A stretch of DNA of 64,000 bases, from contig JBPOHE010000127.1 in assembly GCA_052035915.1 (NCBI GenBank), forward strand, positions 1 through 64,000, written 5' to 3'. This DNA comes from JBPOHE01 sp052035915. GTDB taxonomy: Bacteria; Pseudomonadota; Gammaproteobacteria; Chromatiales; Chromatiaceae. The number at the start of each line of letters is the position of its first letter. Position 1 is the first letter of the stretch. This document shows positions 15,954 through 24,920 of this stretch, in pieces. Made by a program: the position numbers and the translations under genes. Under the pieces are notes generated by a model that was not told where the DNA came from, did not search any database, and saw only the letters and a list, made by a program, of their open reading frames with translations.

Positions 15954-17132
15954 TCAGTCGCTTATCTTCTCATAGAGCCGCCTGACCTGCTCGGCTACGA
16001 CCTCGATCCTGAACCTGGCGGCGAAGGCTTGGGCCCCACGTCGGCCCATCTCCCGCGTCGCTATTGGCTCAGCGGCGAGTTGCTCCAGCCCCAGCCGGAG
16101 CGCCTCCGAATCGCCCGGTGGCACCAACCTTCCCGTCACCCCATCGTCCACCACCCAGCCCATCCCCGAACCCGGCACCCGGCTGGCGATCACCGGCTTG
16201 CCGGCCCGCATCGCCTCCAACAGCACCAGACCGAAGGCCTCCGAGCGGTCGATGGAAGGCAGGCACAGCAGGTCGCAATGCTCCATCAGTGCCTGGAGTC
16301 GACCGGCGGATACCGCTCCAGGAAAGCTGACCCGCGATTCCAGCCTGAGTTCCCGCGTCAAGGTCTTGAGTCGCTCCAGGCGCTCGCCCTCCCCGACCAG
16401 GATGGCTTGCAGCCCCCTGGTCCCCTGGAGGGCGCGGAGCAATACCTCCTGACCCTTGTAGTAGGTCATGCGGCCCACGCAGAACACTCTGCAATCCCTA
16501 TTCGGCCAGATCGCCTCGGCCCATTCTTGATCGGCGCCGGTCGCTGGGACCTCGGAGATCGCTGGGAGACCGAGGGGAATGACCGCGCATTTGTCTCTCC
16601 AAGGCGTCAGGGTGGGACTACTATCCAAATAGGTCGGCGAGGTGGCAATAACCGCCCGGGCACGTTGCAACAGGCGTTGCTCCGGCCACCGATAGAGCTG
16701 ATACAAAAGGGAGAACAAGCGATCTTCCGGCATGGCCGCCGCCACATCCGCATGCCAATGCAGCACCCAGGGCAAGGATCTCGCCCGGGCCAGGGTCAGC
16801 GCCCAAAAGGCCGAGGTGTTGGGCAGATGGAGATGCAGGATATGGGGGCGGAATTCTCGCAGCGCCAAGCCAAACCAACGGCGAAAGGCCGGGGCGACGG
16901 GGGCATACATCCATTGGCCGTAGGTAGGACAGGCATAGATCGGGAAGCCTCTGTCCGCCCCTGGGACGCGCGAATACTCGATACCTCCCCGCCTTCCCAG
17001 ACGATGGATGAGCGCACCAACCTCGACTCCCAGCCTGGTCAGCGCCGAGAGCAGCTCCCCAGAGAAGTTCTCAATCCCACCCCGATAAGGGGGGAAATAC
17101 TTACCGATATGGAGGACGCGAGGGGGGGACAA
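15954..17132 (-). CDS. Family 4 glycosyltransferase (GT-B fold)
   Basis: 392 aa. The N-terminal domain begins RVLHIGKYFPPYRGGIENF, the Gly-rich acceptor-side signature of retaining GT4 enzymes; the C-terminal donor-binding domain carries FCVGRMTYYKGQEVLL, LVGEGE, and the E-x7-E region DRSEAFGLVLLEAMRAGKPV. It should act in the cytoplasm on a lipid-linked glycan. TTG start at 17132 with GAGG 7 nt upstream; no ATG nearby fits. It lies 22 bp after the 17155 gene and is the last gene of the leftward glycan operon. Confidence 0.88.
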   Translation of the reverse strand: MSPPRVLHIGKYFPPYRGGIENFSGELLSALTRLGVEVGALIHRLGRRGGIEYSRVPGADRGFPIYACPTYGQWMYAPVAPAFRRWFGLALREFRPHILHLHLPNTSAFWALTLARARSLPWVLHWHADVAAAMPEDRLFSLLYQLYRWPEQRLLQRARAVIATSPTYLDSSPTLTPWRDKCAVIPLGLPAISEVPATGADQEWAEAIWPNRDCRVFCVGRMTYYKGQEVLLRALQGTRGLQAILVGEGERLERLKTLTRELRLESRVSFPGAVSAGRLQALMEHCDLLCLPSIDRSEAFGLVLLEAMRAGKPVIASRVPGSGMGWVVDDGVTGRLVPPGDSEALRLGLEQLAAEPIATREMGRRGAQAFAARFRIEVVAEQVRRLYEKISD

Positions 17133-17154
17133 AGCCTGGCCTCGGAGTTGGGAA

Positions 17155-19485
17155 TCAGCGGTTTTCTACCGAAGAGGTGGCGTTTCTCGCCCGGCTATCG
17201 ACCCTTGCCTTGGACTCTCGCCAGAGGAGACCACCACTCCAGGCCAGAAAACGCGAGATACCACCATAGAGCCGCCCCAGGAGGGGGCGTTGCCAGGCGG
17301 AGAGCCGGGGTGAGGCGGCGATCCGCCCCCGGATCAGCCCATCGAGCTGACGAAGCAGAACCAGAAAGGGCAGGTTCAGATGCTCGATATGCCTGGGGAT
17401 GGGGAAGCCCTCCACCCCGTCCCGTCCCTGAAGCTGTCGTCCATAGCCGGCATAAGAAAAGGCATGCAGACCGAACCAGCGCCAATAGTCCTGCGCCATT
17501 TCCTCCAGGGTGCGAACTGGACGTTGTCGGAGCCGCGCCCTGACCTGCTCCAGAAGTTCGGGCGTCTCGACCAGGGCCCGCACCTTGGCAACCAGATCGG
17601 TGGCGGATGGCCGGCAAAGGAAGCCGTTGTCGGCCTCCTGGATGCGATCCGCAAAGCTCCCGGTGGCCGTCGCCAGCACTGGAATGCCCATGGCCCAAAA
17701 CTCGCTCAGGGTGAAACTGAAGGTCTCGGGCACCACCGAGAGCAGCAGACCGAGATCCGGATCGATCTCCTGTACCCGTTCGGCCAGCTCTTCCCGTTGG
17801 AAACCGGGAATGACCTCTACCCCGGGACGCCCGAAAAACTCCTCCCCATCCTCACCACAACCCAAGAGCACCAGCTCGGCCAACTCGGTCAGTTGCGGCA
17901 GGGCCTCCAGCAAGAGCGACTTGCCCTTGTTGAGGCTCAGATGGCCCAGGAGCAGGAGACGCAGTTTGCCATGGCCTTGTCGTCGCGCCTCGTCCAGCCG
18001 GGCCAGGGGAGGGATACCATGGGGGATGACCTGGGCTGGGGCCAGGCCAAGCCTGGGCTCCAGCCGCACCAGATTGTTGATGACCGATGGCGAAGGCGCC
18101 ACCCAGGGTAAGCGCCGCTCACTCATGATGGCCGCGTATCTTTCCCGGATCGGGAACCAGTCAGGGGCGTCCATATTGATAAAAAAGCGGTTGTGGGGGT
18201 TATCTCGAAAACAGCTCGCGAGGTGGGGCGATGGGCAAGCGGTACAGAGTTCGCCGAAGCTGATGTTCAACGCCGGGCAGAAAGGGGCATAGTCATGGGC
18301 AACGAGGTAGGTAGGTATATCCGTTTCCAGCAGCTCGAAGGCATGACCGATGAGCGATGAGACCAGGATCAGGTCCACCCCATGGCGTTCGAGCAGGCCG
18401 TGGAGGATCTCCCGATATCTGGCATGAGCCGTCTCGGTGGCCCGGATCGGCCGGCCCAGGTTGTGTTCTTCCAGCAGCGGACCATCCGGCCCACCCTGAT
18501 GCAGCCACAGCCGCTGTCCGAAGGCCCCCCAGTTGCCAACGGATTTCAATACCAGATGCCGAACCCGGCCCTCGGCGCCGCAATAGCTCCGCACCCATTG
18601 TTCCAACCCGCCGCCCCAGTTGTGCATGACATGGAGAACCCCCGGCTGGGGTTGGGACTCCGAGACCCAGTCTTCGCCGCCCATGAGTCTCGTCTCGACC
18701 GTCTTGGCCAGCGGTGTCAGCGGATGCAGTTCGAGAAAGGCCCGCCCCTCCTCGGACGCTTCTATCCCGACCAGGAGGTGGTCGGATCGGGCGGCCGCGT
18801 CCGCGACCGCCACATGGTCGCAGACCACAGAGTCCCACCCCTGATCGCGCAGGGTCCGGCTGAAACGGAGCCACTCCTTGGCGGGGTCTTCCGCTTCCAA
18901 CCAGTCGCTCAGGTCCAGGGCCGCCGCCGCCCCGGCGCTGAGAAGGAAACAGGACGGGTTGGGAGTGGGGGTGCTGTACAGACAAAAATCTGAGCCCCCC
19001 AGCAGGATGTGGTTGTAGCCTTCCAATGACAGGGAGGAGACTTGGTCGGCCAGGAGCTGACTCGGTACGACAAAGGTCCGGCCCTGGGTCGACAGGGGCG
19101 AGAGGGTGCCGAGGCGAAGTTGACGGGAGAGAGCCCAGCGCAGCCGGGCCTCGCCCGCCCGGGGGAGCTGCACCCCAGGGCGCACGAACAGAATCTCCCC
19201 CTCGCCAGCCCGGGTGATCGCCGCCCGAACCAAGGCCTGCAAGGGTGAACGACTGGGAACTGCTTCGATCTCGATCTCCTCCAGGCCAGAAAGCGCACGG
19301 AGAGATTCGAGTCCTTGGCGTTCCTCTACCCCCAGACCGACTAGAGGGTAGAGCCTGATCCTGGCCGGGATTACCGCCTGGGCGGCGACGGACGGCAAAC
19401 GGCTTTCGAGTAAGGGGAGCTCCCCGGGAGCTACCGGCAGGCAATAGGTCAGGGGACGGCGATAAATGTTGATAAAATTTTTCAC
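17155..19485 (-). CDS. Large two-part protein with C-terminal GT4 glycosyltransferase
   Basis: 776 aa. The N-terminal part (about 1-270) resembles a GT-A-like or inactive nucleotide-sugar domain (LFVRPGVQLPRAG, GYNHILLGGSDFCLY) without a clear catalytic motif. From about 280 (VLHVMHNWGGGLEQWV) a GT-B fold follows, with a Cys cluster near 395-420 (CTACPSPHLASC), LLLLGHLSLNKGKSLLLEALP, and PETFSFTLSEFWAMGIPVLA as the donor-binding region. The first nine codons and 47 bp upstream are unusually AT rich for this genome, probably aiding initiation. Neighbours are all glycan genes. Confidence 0.8.
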   Translation of the reverse strand: MKNFINIYRRPLTYCLPVAPGELPLLESRLPSVAAQAVIPARIRLYPLVGLGVEERQGLESLRALSGLEEIEIEAVPSRSPLQALVRAAITRAGEGEILFVRPGVQLPRAGEARLRWALSRQLRLGTLSPLSTQGRTFVVPSQLLADQVSSLSLEGYNHILLGGSDFCLYSTPTPNPSCFLLSAGAAAALDLSDWLEAEDPAKEWLRFSRTLRDQGWDSVVCDHVAVADAAARSDHLLVGIEASEEGRAFLELHPLTPLAKTVETRLMGGEDWVSESQPQPGVLHVMHNWGGGLEQWVRSYCGAEGRVRHLVLKSVGNWGAFGQRLWLHQGGPDGPLLEEHNLGRPIRATETAHARYREILHGLLERHGVDLILVSSLIGHAFELLETDIPTYLVAHDYAPFCPALNISFGELCTACPSPHLASCFRDNPHNRFFINMDAPDWFPIRERYAAIMSERRLPWVAPSPSVINNLVRLEPRLGLAPAQVIPHGIPPLARLDEARRQGHGKLRLLLLGHLSLNKGKSLLLEALPQLTELAELVLLGCGEDGEEFFGRPGVEVIPGFQREELAERVQEIDPDLGLLLSVVPETFSFTLSEFWAMGIPVLATATGSFADRIQEADNGFLCRPSATDLVAKVRALVETPELLEQVRARLRQRPVRTLEEMAQDYWRWFGLHAFSYAGYGRQLQGRDGVEGFPIPRHIEHLNLPFLVLLRQLDGLIRGRIAASPRLSAWQRPLLGRLYGGISRFLAWSGGLLWRESKARVDSRARNATSSVENR

Positions 19486-19532
19486 GCCAAATTATTTTAT
19501 AAGATATTTTTTCTTATAATTAGCCAAAAGCC

Positions 19533-21392
19533 TCAGTGTCCGCGGGTCGATGCAATCAACGATCCCGCTGTCCGAACCATTTGACTCCAGTCTCGGCACA
19601 GCTCGGCGTAGCTGTGGACGATGCGCAAAAACTCCTGTCCCTGGGCGACCGCATCGCCCAGGGCAGCAAGCTCGAAAAAGAGTGCTGGACTGGGTTTGGC
19701 GAGGCTTTGCTGGTTCAACTGCAACCGCTGTTCGATGGTGCGACGCCAATAGTCCGGCGCCGCGGTCTCGCGCTCCAACAGGCTCTGCAAACTGAGTATC
19801 TCCCCCGAAAGAACCTGCAGCCTGGAATCCTCGACCTGGGCGCGCAACTCGTCATGAGACATATTCGCCAAGCTGAACAGCAGGTGAGCGGCGAACTCCA
19901 GCCGGCTGCCGGCCTCCCGCCCGTGGCACAACCCTGTCTGCTGGGCGATGAAGTCCGCGATGTACCTGGCCACCCCTTTTACGCCCAGCCGCTCGGGTTG
20001 CAGGGTCGGCCATTCCCGCGTCTCCACCGGGGCGTGGCGCACCGCCCAGGGAAACTCACTCAGGAGAGACCCCGGGTGGAGAAACTGCACCATCTCACCG
20101 AACAGATAGTCTTCATTACGAAACAGGGGTAACGGGGGCGGCAAGAGCACACGGTTGTCGATCCCAGTGGGGACCGTGGTCATGAGGACGAAGCGGGGGG
20201 AAAAATGGAGACTCTGTCTGCCCAACCAGAGATCCCGGGACTCCAGATTGGCGGCAAAGTCCTCCGTCGAACTCGTCAGGCTGGCCCGCCCCGCCTCATC
20301 CAAACCGTAGATCCAATCATTGTTGACCGTTCCCGGATCGCCATAGGTCCCCGAGCTGGTCAGCAGCACCCTGGACTCCGGTCCAACCAGATCGAGCTTC
20401 ACTCCGGCCAAGACCGAAACCCCTTGGAAGGACAGGGGGCTACCGGTGGCCACCTGGGCCTGGGCGAGGGTCAATCCCAACAAGCTGGAGTGCGCCAGCA
20501 ATGGATCCATCGAGACGGCGGACGCCCGGCCCAACGCTCCTTGGCGGCCGAAAAACCGTACCGTGCGTGAGCGGACAGACAGCTCACTGGTCGCGGAGAT
20601 CGTCACCGGAGGCGCCAAGGCCCCATAACGGATATCGTCATCCATCAGGACAAAACGTCGTCCAGCGGCGATCAGCAGGGCATAGACCAGGGGCCGGGCC
20701 GGCGTCGGCCAAGGCTGTTCCGGGCACCTTGAGACAAAGTCGATCGCCGACGCCGCCTCAGGCAACTCCCGTCTCAAAGTCGTCCACCAGGACGATTGGA
20801 TCTCCCGATCATGGTGTTCCAGCCGCAAGCCCCCTTGCTGTCGCGCGGCGGAAATCAGTCGCCCGTTCTCCTGGAGGTGATCTTCAAGGCGGGAATCATC
20901 GACAACGATAAGCCGACACCCGTTCCAGTGGTTCCTGTGTTCGGCCTGGAGCAGATCCCCCAACAGCCGTTTCAAAGCCTGAGGCCGGTCACAGGTACGA
21001 ATCACCAGAGCCTCGACGAGGCCGGTTTCGGGGACAACGGCAGGAACGGCCAGACCGGCCACCCAGTCTTTGGCGCTGATGAAGAATCCATGGCGCAGCA
21101 GATGACGCAAGACGCCGGTCAATTCATCCGGCTTGCCGTCTAAAGCTGGGGTATTGACCAGAATCCACTCCCGATGCCCGGCCAGGGTGCGGAACTCGGT
21201 GCAGAGATCGAGTATCCGCAACACATCCCTGGTGACGACAATGCGACGCTCTGGTTGGGTACGTACCAGCAGGACCTTGTCCTTGTCCAACGGATAGAAT
21301 CTCGCCGGCGCCGCCAGATAACGATCCTCCTCGACTCGGGTGGCGGGTGGTGGAGAGGAGGCCAGATCGAAGTTCCAGGACCAATTTTGCAT
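19533..21392 (-). CDS. Putative glycosyltransferase with N-terminal PqqD-like region
   Basis: 619 aa. Residues about 35-115 (VLLVRTQPERRIVVTRDVLRILDLC...FRTL...GVLRHLLRHGFFIS) look like a small winged-helix, PqqD/RRE-like domain. From about 130 a GT-A-like fold follows: ALVIRTCDRPQALKRLL, RLIVVDDSR, FVLMDDDIRY as a metal-binding DDD, NNDWIYG and FRNEDYLFGEM. The C-terminal 150 residues are helical. Sugar transfer is likely; the acceptor might be a peptide or protein if the N-terminal region truly is an RRE-like module, but that is speculation. It is 28 bp after the 21421 gene in the operon. Confidence 0.65.
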   Translation of the reverse strand: MQNWSWNFDLASSPPPATRVEEDRYLAAPARFYPLDKDKVLLVRTQPERRIVVTRDVLRILDLCTEFRTLAGHREWILVNTPALDGKPDELTGVLRHLLRHGFFISAKDWVAGLAVPAVVPETGLVEALVIRTCDRPQALKRLLGDLLQAEHRNHWNGCRLIVVDDSRLEDHLQENGRLISAARQQGGLRLEHHDREIQSSWWTTLRRELPEAASAIDFVSRCPEQPWPTPARPLVYALLIAAGRRFVLMDDDIRYGALAPPVTISATSELSVRSRTVRFFGRQGALGRASAVSMDPLLAHSSLLGLTLAQAQVATGSPLSFQGVSVLAGVKLDLVGPESRVLLTSSGTYGDPGTVNNDWIYGLDEAGRASLTSSTEDFAANLESRDLWLGRQSLHFSPRFVLMTTVPTGIDNRVLLPPPLPLFRNEDYLFGEMVQFLHPGSLLSEFPWAVRHAPVETREWPTLQPERLGVKGVARYIADFIAQQTGLCHGREAGSRLEFAAHLLFSLANMSHDELRAQVEDSRLQVLSGEILSLQSLLERETAAPDYWRRTIEQRLQLNQQSLAKPSPALFFELAALGDAVAQGQEFLRIVHSYAELCRDWSQMVRTAGSLIASTRGH

Positions 21393-21420
21393 GGAAGGGG
21401 TTCTCTCTGTCCGACCGGTC

Positions 21421-22602
21421 TTAACGACGCCGGAAGGGTTGGAAAAGACTGGAAATGGCCCGCGCCAAGCGCCAGGAGCGAGAGCCCTTGATGAGGTTCA
21501 GCTCCCGGCGCAAGGCCCCGACCTCGGCCCGCAAAGCCGCCAGCGTATCCAGGCCGTCAAGATATTGCCCGCTATCCTTCACTTCCTGGCGATACCAGTG
21601 GTAGTAGGACCTATTGATATCACTGGTGGCCCGAGGATGGGGAAACGCTCGTTGCACGTCCGGGCGGGAGCGATACAACAATCGCTGCTCCCTGGTGATA
21701 CGCTCGCCGTTGTCGAAAAAATCATAGCCACAAGGCCGCTGACCCAATTCTCCCTGGCCCATGGCCAGGCACTCCTTGATATACCACTCCCGCAATTCGT
21801 ACAGGGCCCGACTACCGCCACCGTACTTGTCCAACATAGTCTTCTGGGCGCCGCTGTCGAAACCGGAAAAGTGATAGAAGTTCAAGGGTCGATCATTGAC
21901 CAGAAGGCCGGAGGCCAAAGTGCCCGTCACCCGTCGATGGGTCAGGTTCCAGGTGGCGACATTGTATTGGGGATCGCGCAGGATACCGACCTCGCGGAAA
22001 AACGCCGGCGCCAGATCCACCCAACGCTGGTCGGTAAAGAGCCCTTCCGGGATATTGTCATAACAAAAGCTCAAGAGCCGGTCGGCCCACCAGTTGGCGA
22101 AACGGTGACCCTCCTCACTGTTTTTCACCCCCAGGAAGCCGAGGTTATAGACTCCATGCCGCAGGCTACAGATCTCATTGTCGAGAATGGAGTCCCGCTC
22201 GACCTCGGGTTGAGCCTGATGTGGGGTAAGCAGGAGGCTGAAACGCTCGAATTCGCGCCGGAGATCATCGAGCGGGGCGCAGAGGACGATGTCGGGATCA
22301 AAATAGAACACCGCCTCCGGCTGGTGGCGACGCAAGATTTCCACCAAGGACGGCCCCTTGACGGCGGTGCATAACTCCACCACCGAATGCATGAAGATCC
22401 AGGCTTCCCGCTCTAGAATGGGCAAATCCTCGAGCCGAATCAAAGCGTCGAAGGGCTCTGCCGCCAAATCCAACCCGGGGGGGGGCTGATCCGAGAGGAC
22501 CAGATGGAAATAGATGTCCGGCTCATACCGTTTCAAGCTGTGGGCCAGTACCCTGGCCTTGGGGAGATAATTGCTCGTGATGCTGGTAAAGGCATGGATC
22601 AT
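21421..22602 (-). CDS. Nucleotide-diphospho-sugar transferase (GT8-like)
   Basis: 393 aa. Opens MIHAFTSITSNYLPKARVLAHSLKRY, a typical GT8/GT-A beginning, with YFDPDIVLCAPLDDL as the DxD-containing metal site and NLGFLGVKNSEEGHRFANWW, DQRWVDLAPAFF as the sugar-binding part. The C-terminus ends in the SRSWRLARAI helix that is common in large bacterial surface-glycan transferases. The frame is open to 22647, but the ATG at 22602 begins at the conserved first strand and overlaps nothing essential of the upstream gene ending at 22605. Confidence 0.85.
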   Translation of the reverse strand: MIHAFTSITSNYLPKARVLAHSLKRYEPDIYFHLVLSDQPPPGLDLAAEPFDALIRLEDLPILEREAWIFMHSVVELCTAVKGPSLVEILRRHQPEAVFYFDPDIVLCAPLDDLRREFERFSLLLTPHQAQPEVERDSILDNEICSLRHGVYNLGFLGVKNSEEGHRFANWWADRLLSFCYDNIPEGLFTDQRWVDLAPAFFREVGILRDPQYNVATWNLTHRRVTGTLASGLLVNDRPLNFYHFSGFDSGAQKTMLDKYGGGSRALYELREWYIKECLAMGQGELGQRPCGYDFFDNGERITREQRLLYRSRPDVQRAFPHPRATSDINRSYYHWYRQEVKDSGQYLDGLDTLAALRAEVGALRRELNLIKGSRSWRLARAISSLFQPFRRR

Positions 22603-22604
22603 GG

Positions 22605-24920
22605 TCAGGGTCCGAGCCAACGGCGAAGGGGCGCAGTGTAGCGCCAACTCCGGCTGGAGTAGACGGTTTCCAGTTCCCGCTCACGGCGGATGATTTGCTC
22701 ACGCAGGCGACCGAGTTCCCCCCCTACCTCTTGCAGGCGCTTCCCATAGGCATCGCGCTCTTCGCTTACGTCCGCTAACTGGGAGGAAAACAGGTGCCGG
22801 GCCTCCTCCCTCGCCGTCTCCAACGCCCGCACCTCGGCACGCAGACGTTCCAACTCCACCGCCAGGATATCGAGTTGGGGGGCATAGGCATCGCGCTCCC
22901 GCGCCACCTCTCGCGCATATTCATCCAGATCGCGATAGCGCAGGGCCAGGGCCTCCAGATCCCCGCGACATTCCGCCAACTCTTGGTGACGCGCGCCGAG
23001 CAACGCCAGGGCATCCTCATGCTTGGCCTCAGCCCGCAAAAGATCTACCCGGTAACGATAGAAGCAGAGTGGATCGGCCTGAATAAAGGCGCGGGTAAGC
23101 TCGGCGTATTCGGGATGGATCTGATCCAGGCGTTCCCTCGCCTCGCGCCGCAAACGCCCGGCATCGGCAAAGCTGACCGCTCCCTTGTGATAGACGAAGG
23201 TATCCGTGGCGATCACATGACGCCAGCCCCGCCGACGGGCCCGCATGCAGAACTCATCCTCCTCGCCATAGCCCGAACGAAAGGCCGCCGTATCGAAGAG
23301 CCCGACGTCTTTCAGGCAGGCCCGCTTGATGAACATGCAGAAGCCGACAGCCGTAGGGATTTCTTCTATGGCACCGCTATTGGCCTGCCGGAAGCAGTCG
23401 TCCAAGGCCTCCAGCGTCCAACCCCGAGGCAGTGGGTTATCCTCCAGCATCCGGGGATAACTACAGATGGAGGCGTTATTGGAGAAAGGGGTCACCGTAC
23501 CTATGGAGGGGTCCCGGTAAGCGGCGGTTAGGAGACGATCAAACCAGCCTTTCGGCACCTGGGTATCGCTATTCAGAAGGAGGACATCCCGCTCTGGATG
23601 GAGTTTCATCCCGGTGTTGACCGCCGCGGCAAAACCCTGATTGTGCTCATGGCGCAGCAAGCGAAGCCGGCCCGCTGCGGCCAACTCATCCAACCAGGTG
23701 GTCAACTCCGGGTGAGGGCTGGCATCGTCGACCACTACCACTTGGATACGGCCATTGATCCCGGAATCGAAAAGCGCCTCCAGGCACTCACGGGTTTCTC
23801 CGACACCCCCAAAGACAGGGATTATGACGTCCAGGATTCTCTCCGGCTCCACTACTACCGCCTCTTCCCCTCCGAGAGCGGATTCGGGCAGGACGCCTGA
23901 AAGTGAAGACTGGGTATATCCCGTTGCTGAGAACCTCCAACCACTCCACTGGGATGGGGCCAGCCTTGCCTCCAAGCGGGCCTGGGCCGCCTCCAAGGGC
24001 TGCAAGCGACCGCGACAGGCCCAGAGTTGGCTGGTGGCATCGCTTAATTGCCGTCTGGGGGCAGAGAATAGCTCTTCCAGCTCTTTACCAAGCTCTCTCA
24101 GCAAGAGAGCATCGCTCACTTCCCCCTGACCACGGGCCCCCAGGAAGGCATACACCTCCTCCGCACGTCGCAACCAATAGCGGGCCGATGGAGAGGCCCC
24201 TTCCTCGGCCTGTTCCGACTTGTGATGTCTCAGCTCCCCAGATAGAAATCCCTCAACAGCTGCAGCCCGGTTTCCCGGTTCCGATGGCCAGCGAATCCCT
24301 AGCCCCCGACCTATGGTTTCCATCACCGGCGACCAATCAGCCAAAAGATCGGCATAGGTGACAAAGACCCTCGGCATCCCCCGGCTATGGCGTTCCGCCT
24401 CAAGCACATGCAGCAGCCAGAGCCACAGAGCCTGGACTTGGGCTATCCCATCCCGTCGCTCCAAAGATCTGGCCACTTCGATCGGGTGTCGCAGTATATG
24501 GACGCACAGAGGCTGGATAGCGAGTTGCTCCAATATCTCCCGCCAGACTGGAAGCAAGCGACACAGCCGGGGGTCTTTGAAGGCCCAAAGAGCGGACGAG
24601 GAAAACTCCCGTTCCAAGCGCTTACGCACAAGCTGTTTTACCGGCTCCAACTCCGGCCGCGCCCACCAGGCCCCTTCTCCCAACAAGAGATCATTCCAGC
24701 GGGCATTGAGAAGATCGAGGAGACGCTCATTCATCTCCACCAGGCCCGCTTCTTCCCAATATCCGCGCCGGTTGTCCTCATCCGCTGGCATCAGATCCGC
24801 TCCCAAGGCCACCCCCAGGATATGGAGGATCCCCGTCAGCGCCGAGGTGCCACTACGATGCATGCCGAGCACCAGAATGGCTCTGGAACTCTCCTTGAAG
24901 GTCTCGCTCAGGGTGCTCAT
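22605..24920 (-). CDS. Sulfotransferase-GT2-coiled-coil fusion protein
   Basis: 771 aa with three parts. (1) Residues about 12-235: PAPS-dependent sulfotransferase, with GMHRSGTS at 19-26, WAFKDPR and the 3'-phosphate motif HILRHPIEVARSL. (2) Residues about 362-625: GT2 domain with LDVIIPVFGG, VVVVDDAS (394-401), LLNSDTQVP and the GYGEEDEF acceptor loop. (3) Residues about 640-760: a long heptad coiled coil ending in the SRSWRYTAPLRRW tail. It could both extend and sulfate the same glycan. Start ATG overlaps the Wzt-like gene stop by 4 nt, so they are coupled. Confidence 0.88.
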   Translation of the reverse strand: MSTLSETFKESSRAILVLGMHRSGTSALTGILHILGVALGADLMPADEDNRRGYWEEAGLVEMNERLLDLLNARWNDLLLGEGAWWARPELEPVKQLVRKRLEREFSSSALWAFKDPRLCRLLPVWREILEQLAIQPLCVHILRHPIEVARSLERRDGIAQVQALWLWLLHVLEAERHSRGMPRVFVTYADLLADWSPVMETIGRGLGIRWPSEPGNRAAAVEGFLSGELRHHKSEQAEEGASPSARYWLRRAEEVYAFLGARGQGEVSDALLLRELGKELEELFSAPRRQLSDATSQLWACRGRLQPLEAAQARLEARLAPSQWSGWRFSATGYTQSSLSGVLPESALGGEEAVVVEPERILDVIIPVFGGVGETRECLEALFDSGINGRIQVVVVDDASPHPELTTWLDELAAAGRLRLLRHEHNQGFAAAVNTGMKLHPERDVLLLNSDTQVPKGWFDRLLTAAYRDPSIGTVTPFSNNASICSYPRMLEDNPLPRGWTLEALDDCFRQANSGAIEEIPTAVGFCMFIKRACLKDVGLFDTAAFRSGYGEEDEFCMRARRRGWRHVIATDTFVYHKGAVSFADAGRLRREARERLDQIHPEYAELTRAFIQADPLCFYRYRVDLLRAEAKHEDALALLGARHQELAECRGDLEALALRYRDLDEYAREVARERDAYAPQLDILAVELERLRAEVRALETAREEARHLFSSQLADVSEERDAYGKRLQEVGGELGRLREQIIRRERELETVYSSRSWRYTAPLRRWLGP

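Noticed and set aside
16029..17543. 504-codon plus-strand frame
   Set aside because: Antisense to a clear GT4 gene and part of the next glycosyltransferase; Arg/Pro/Gln-rich shadow sequence.
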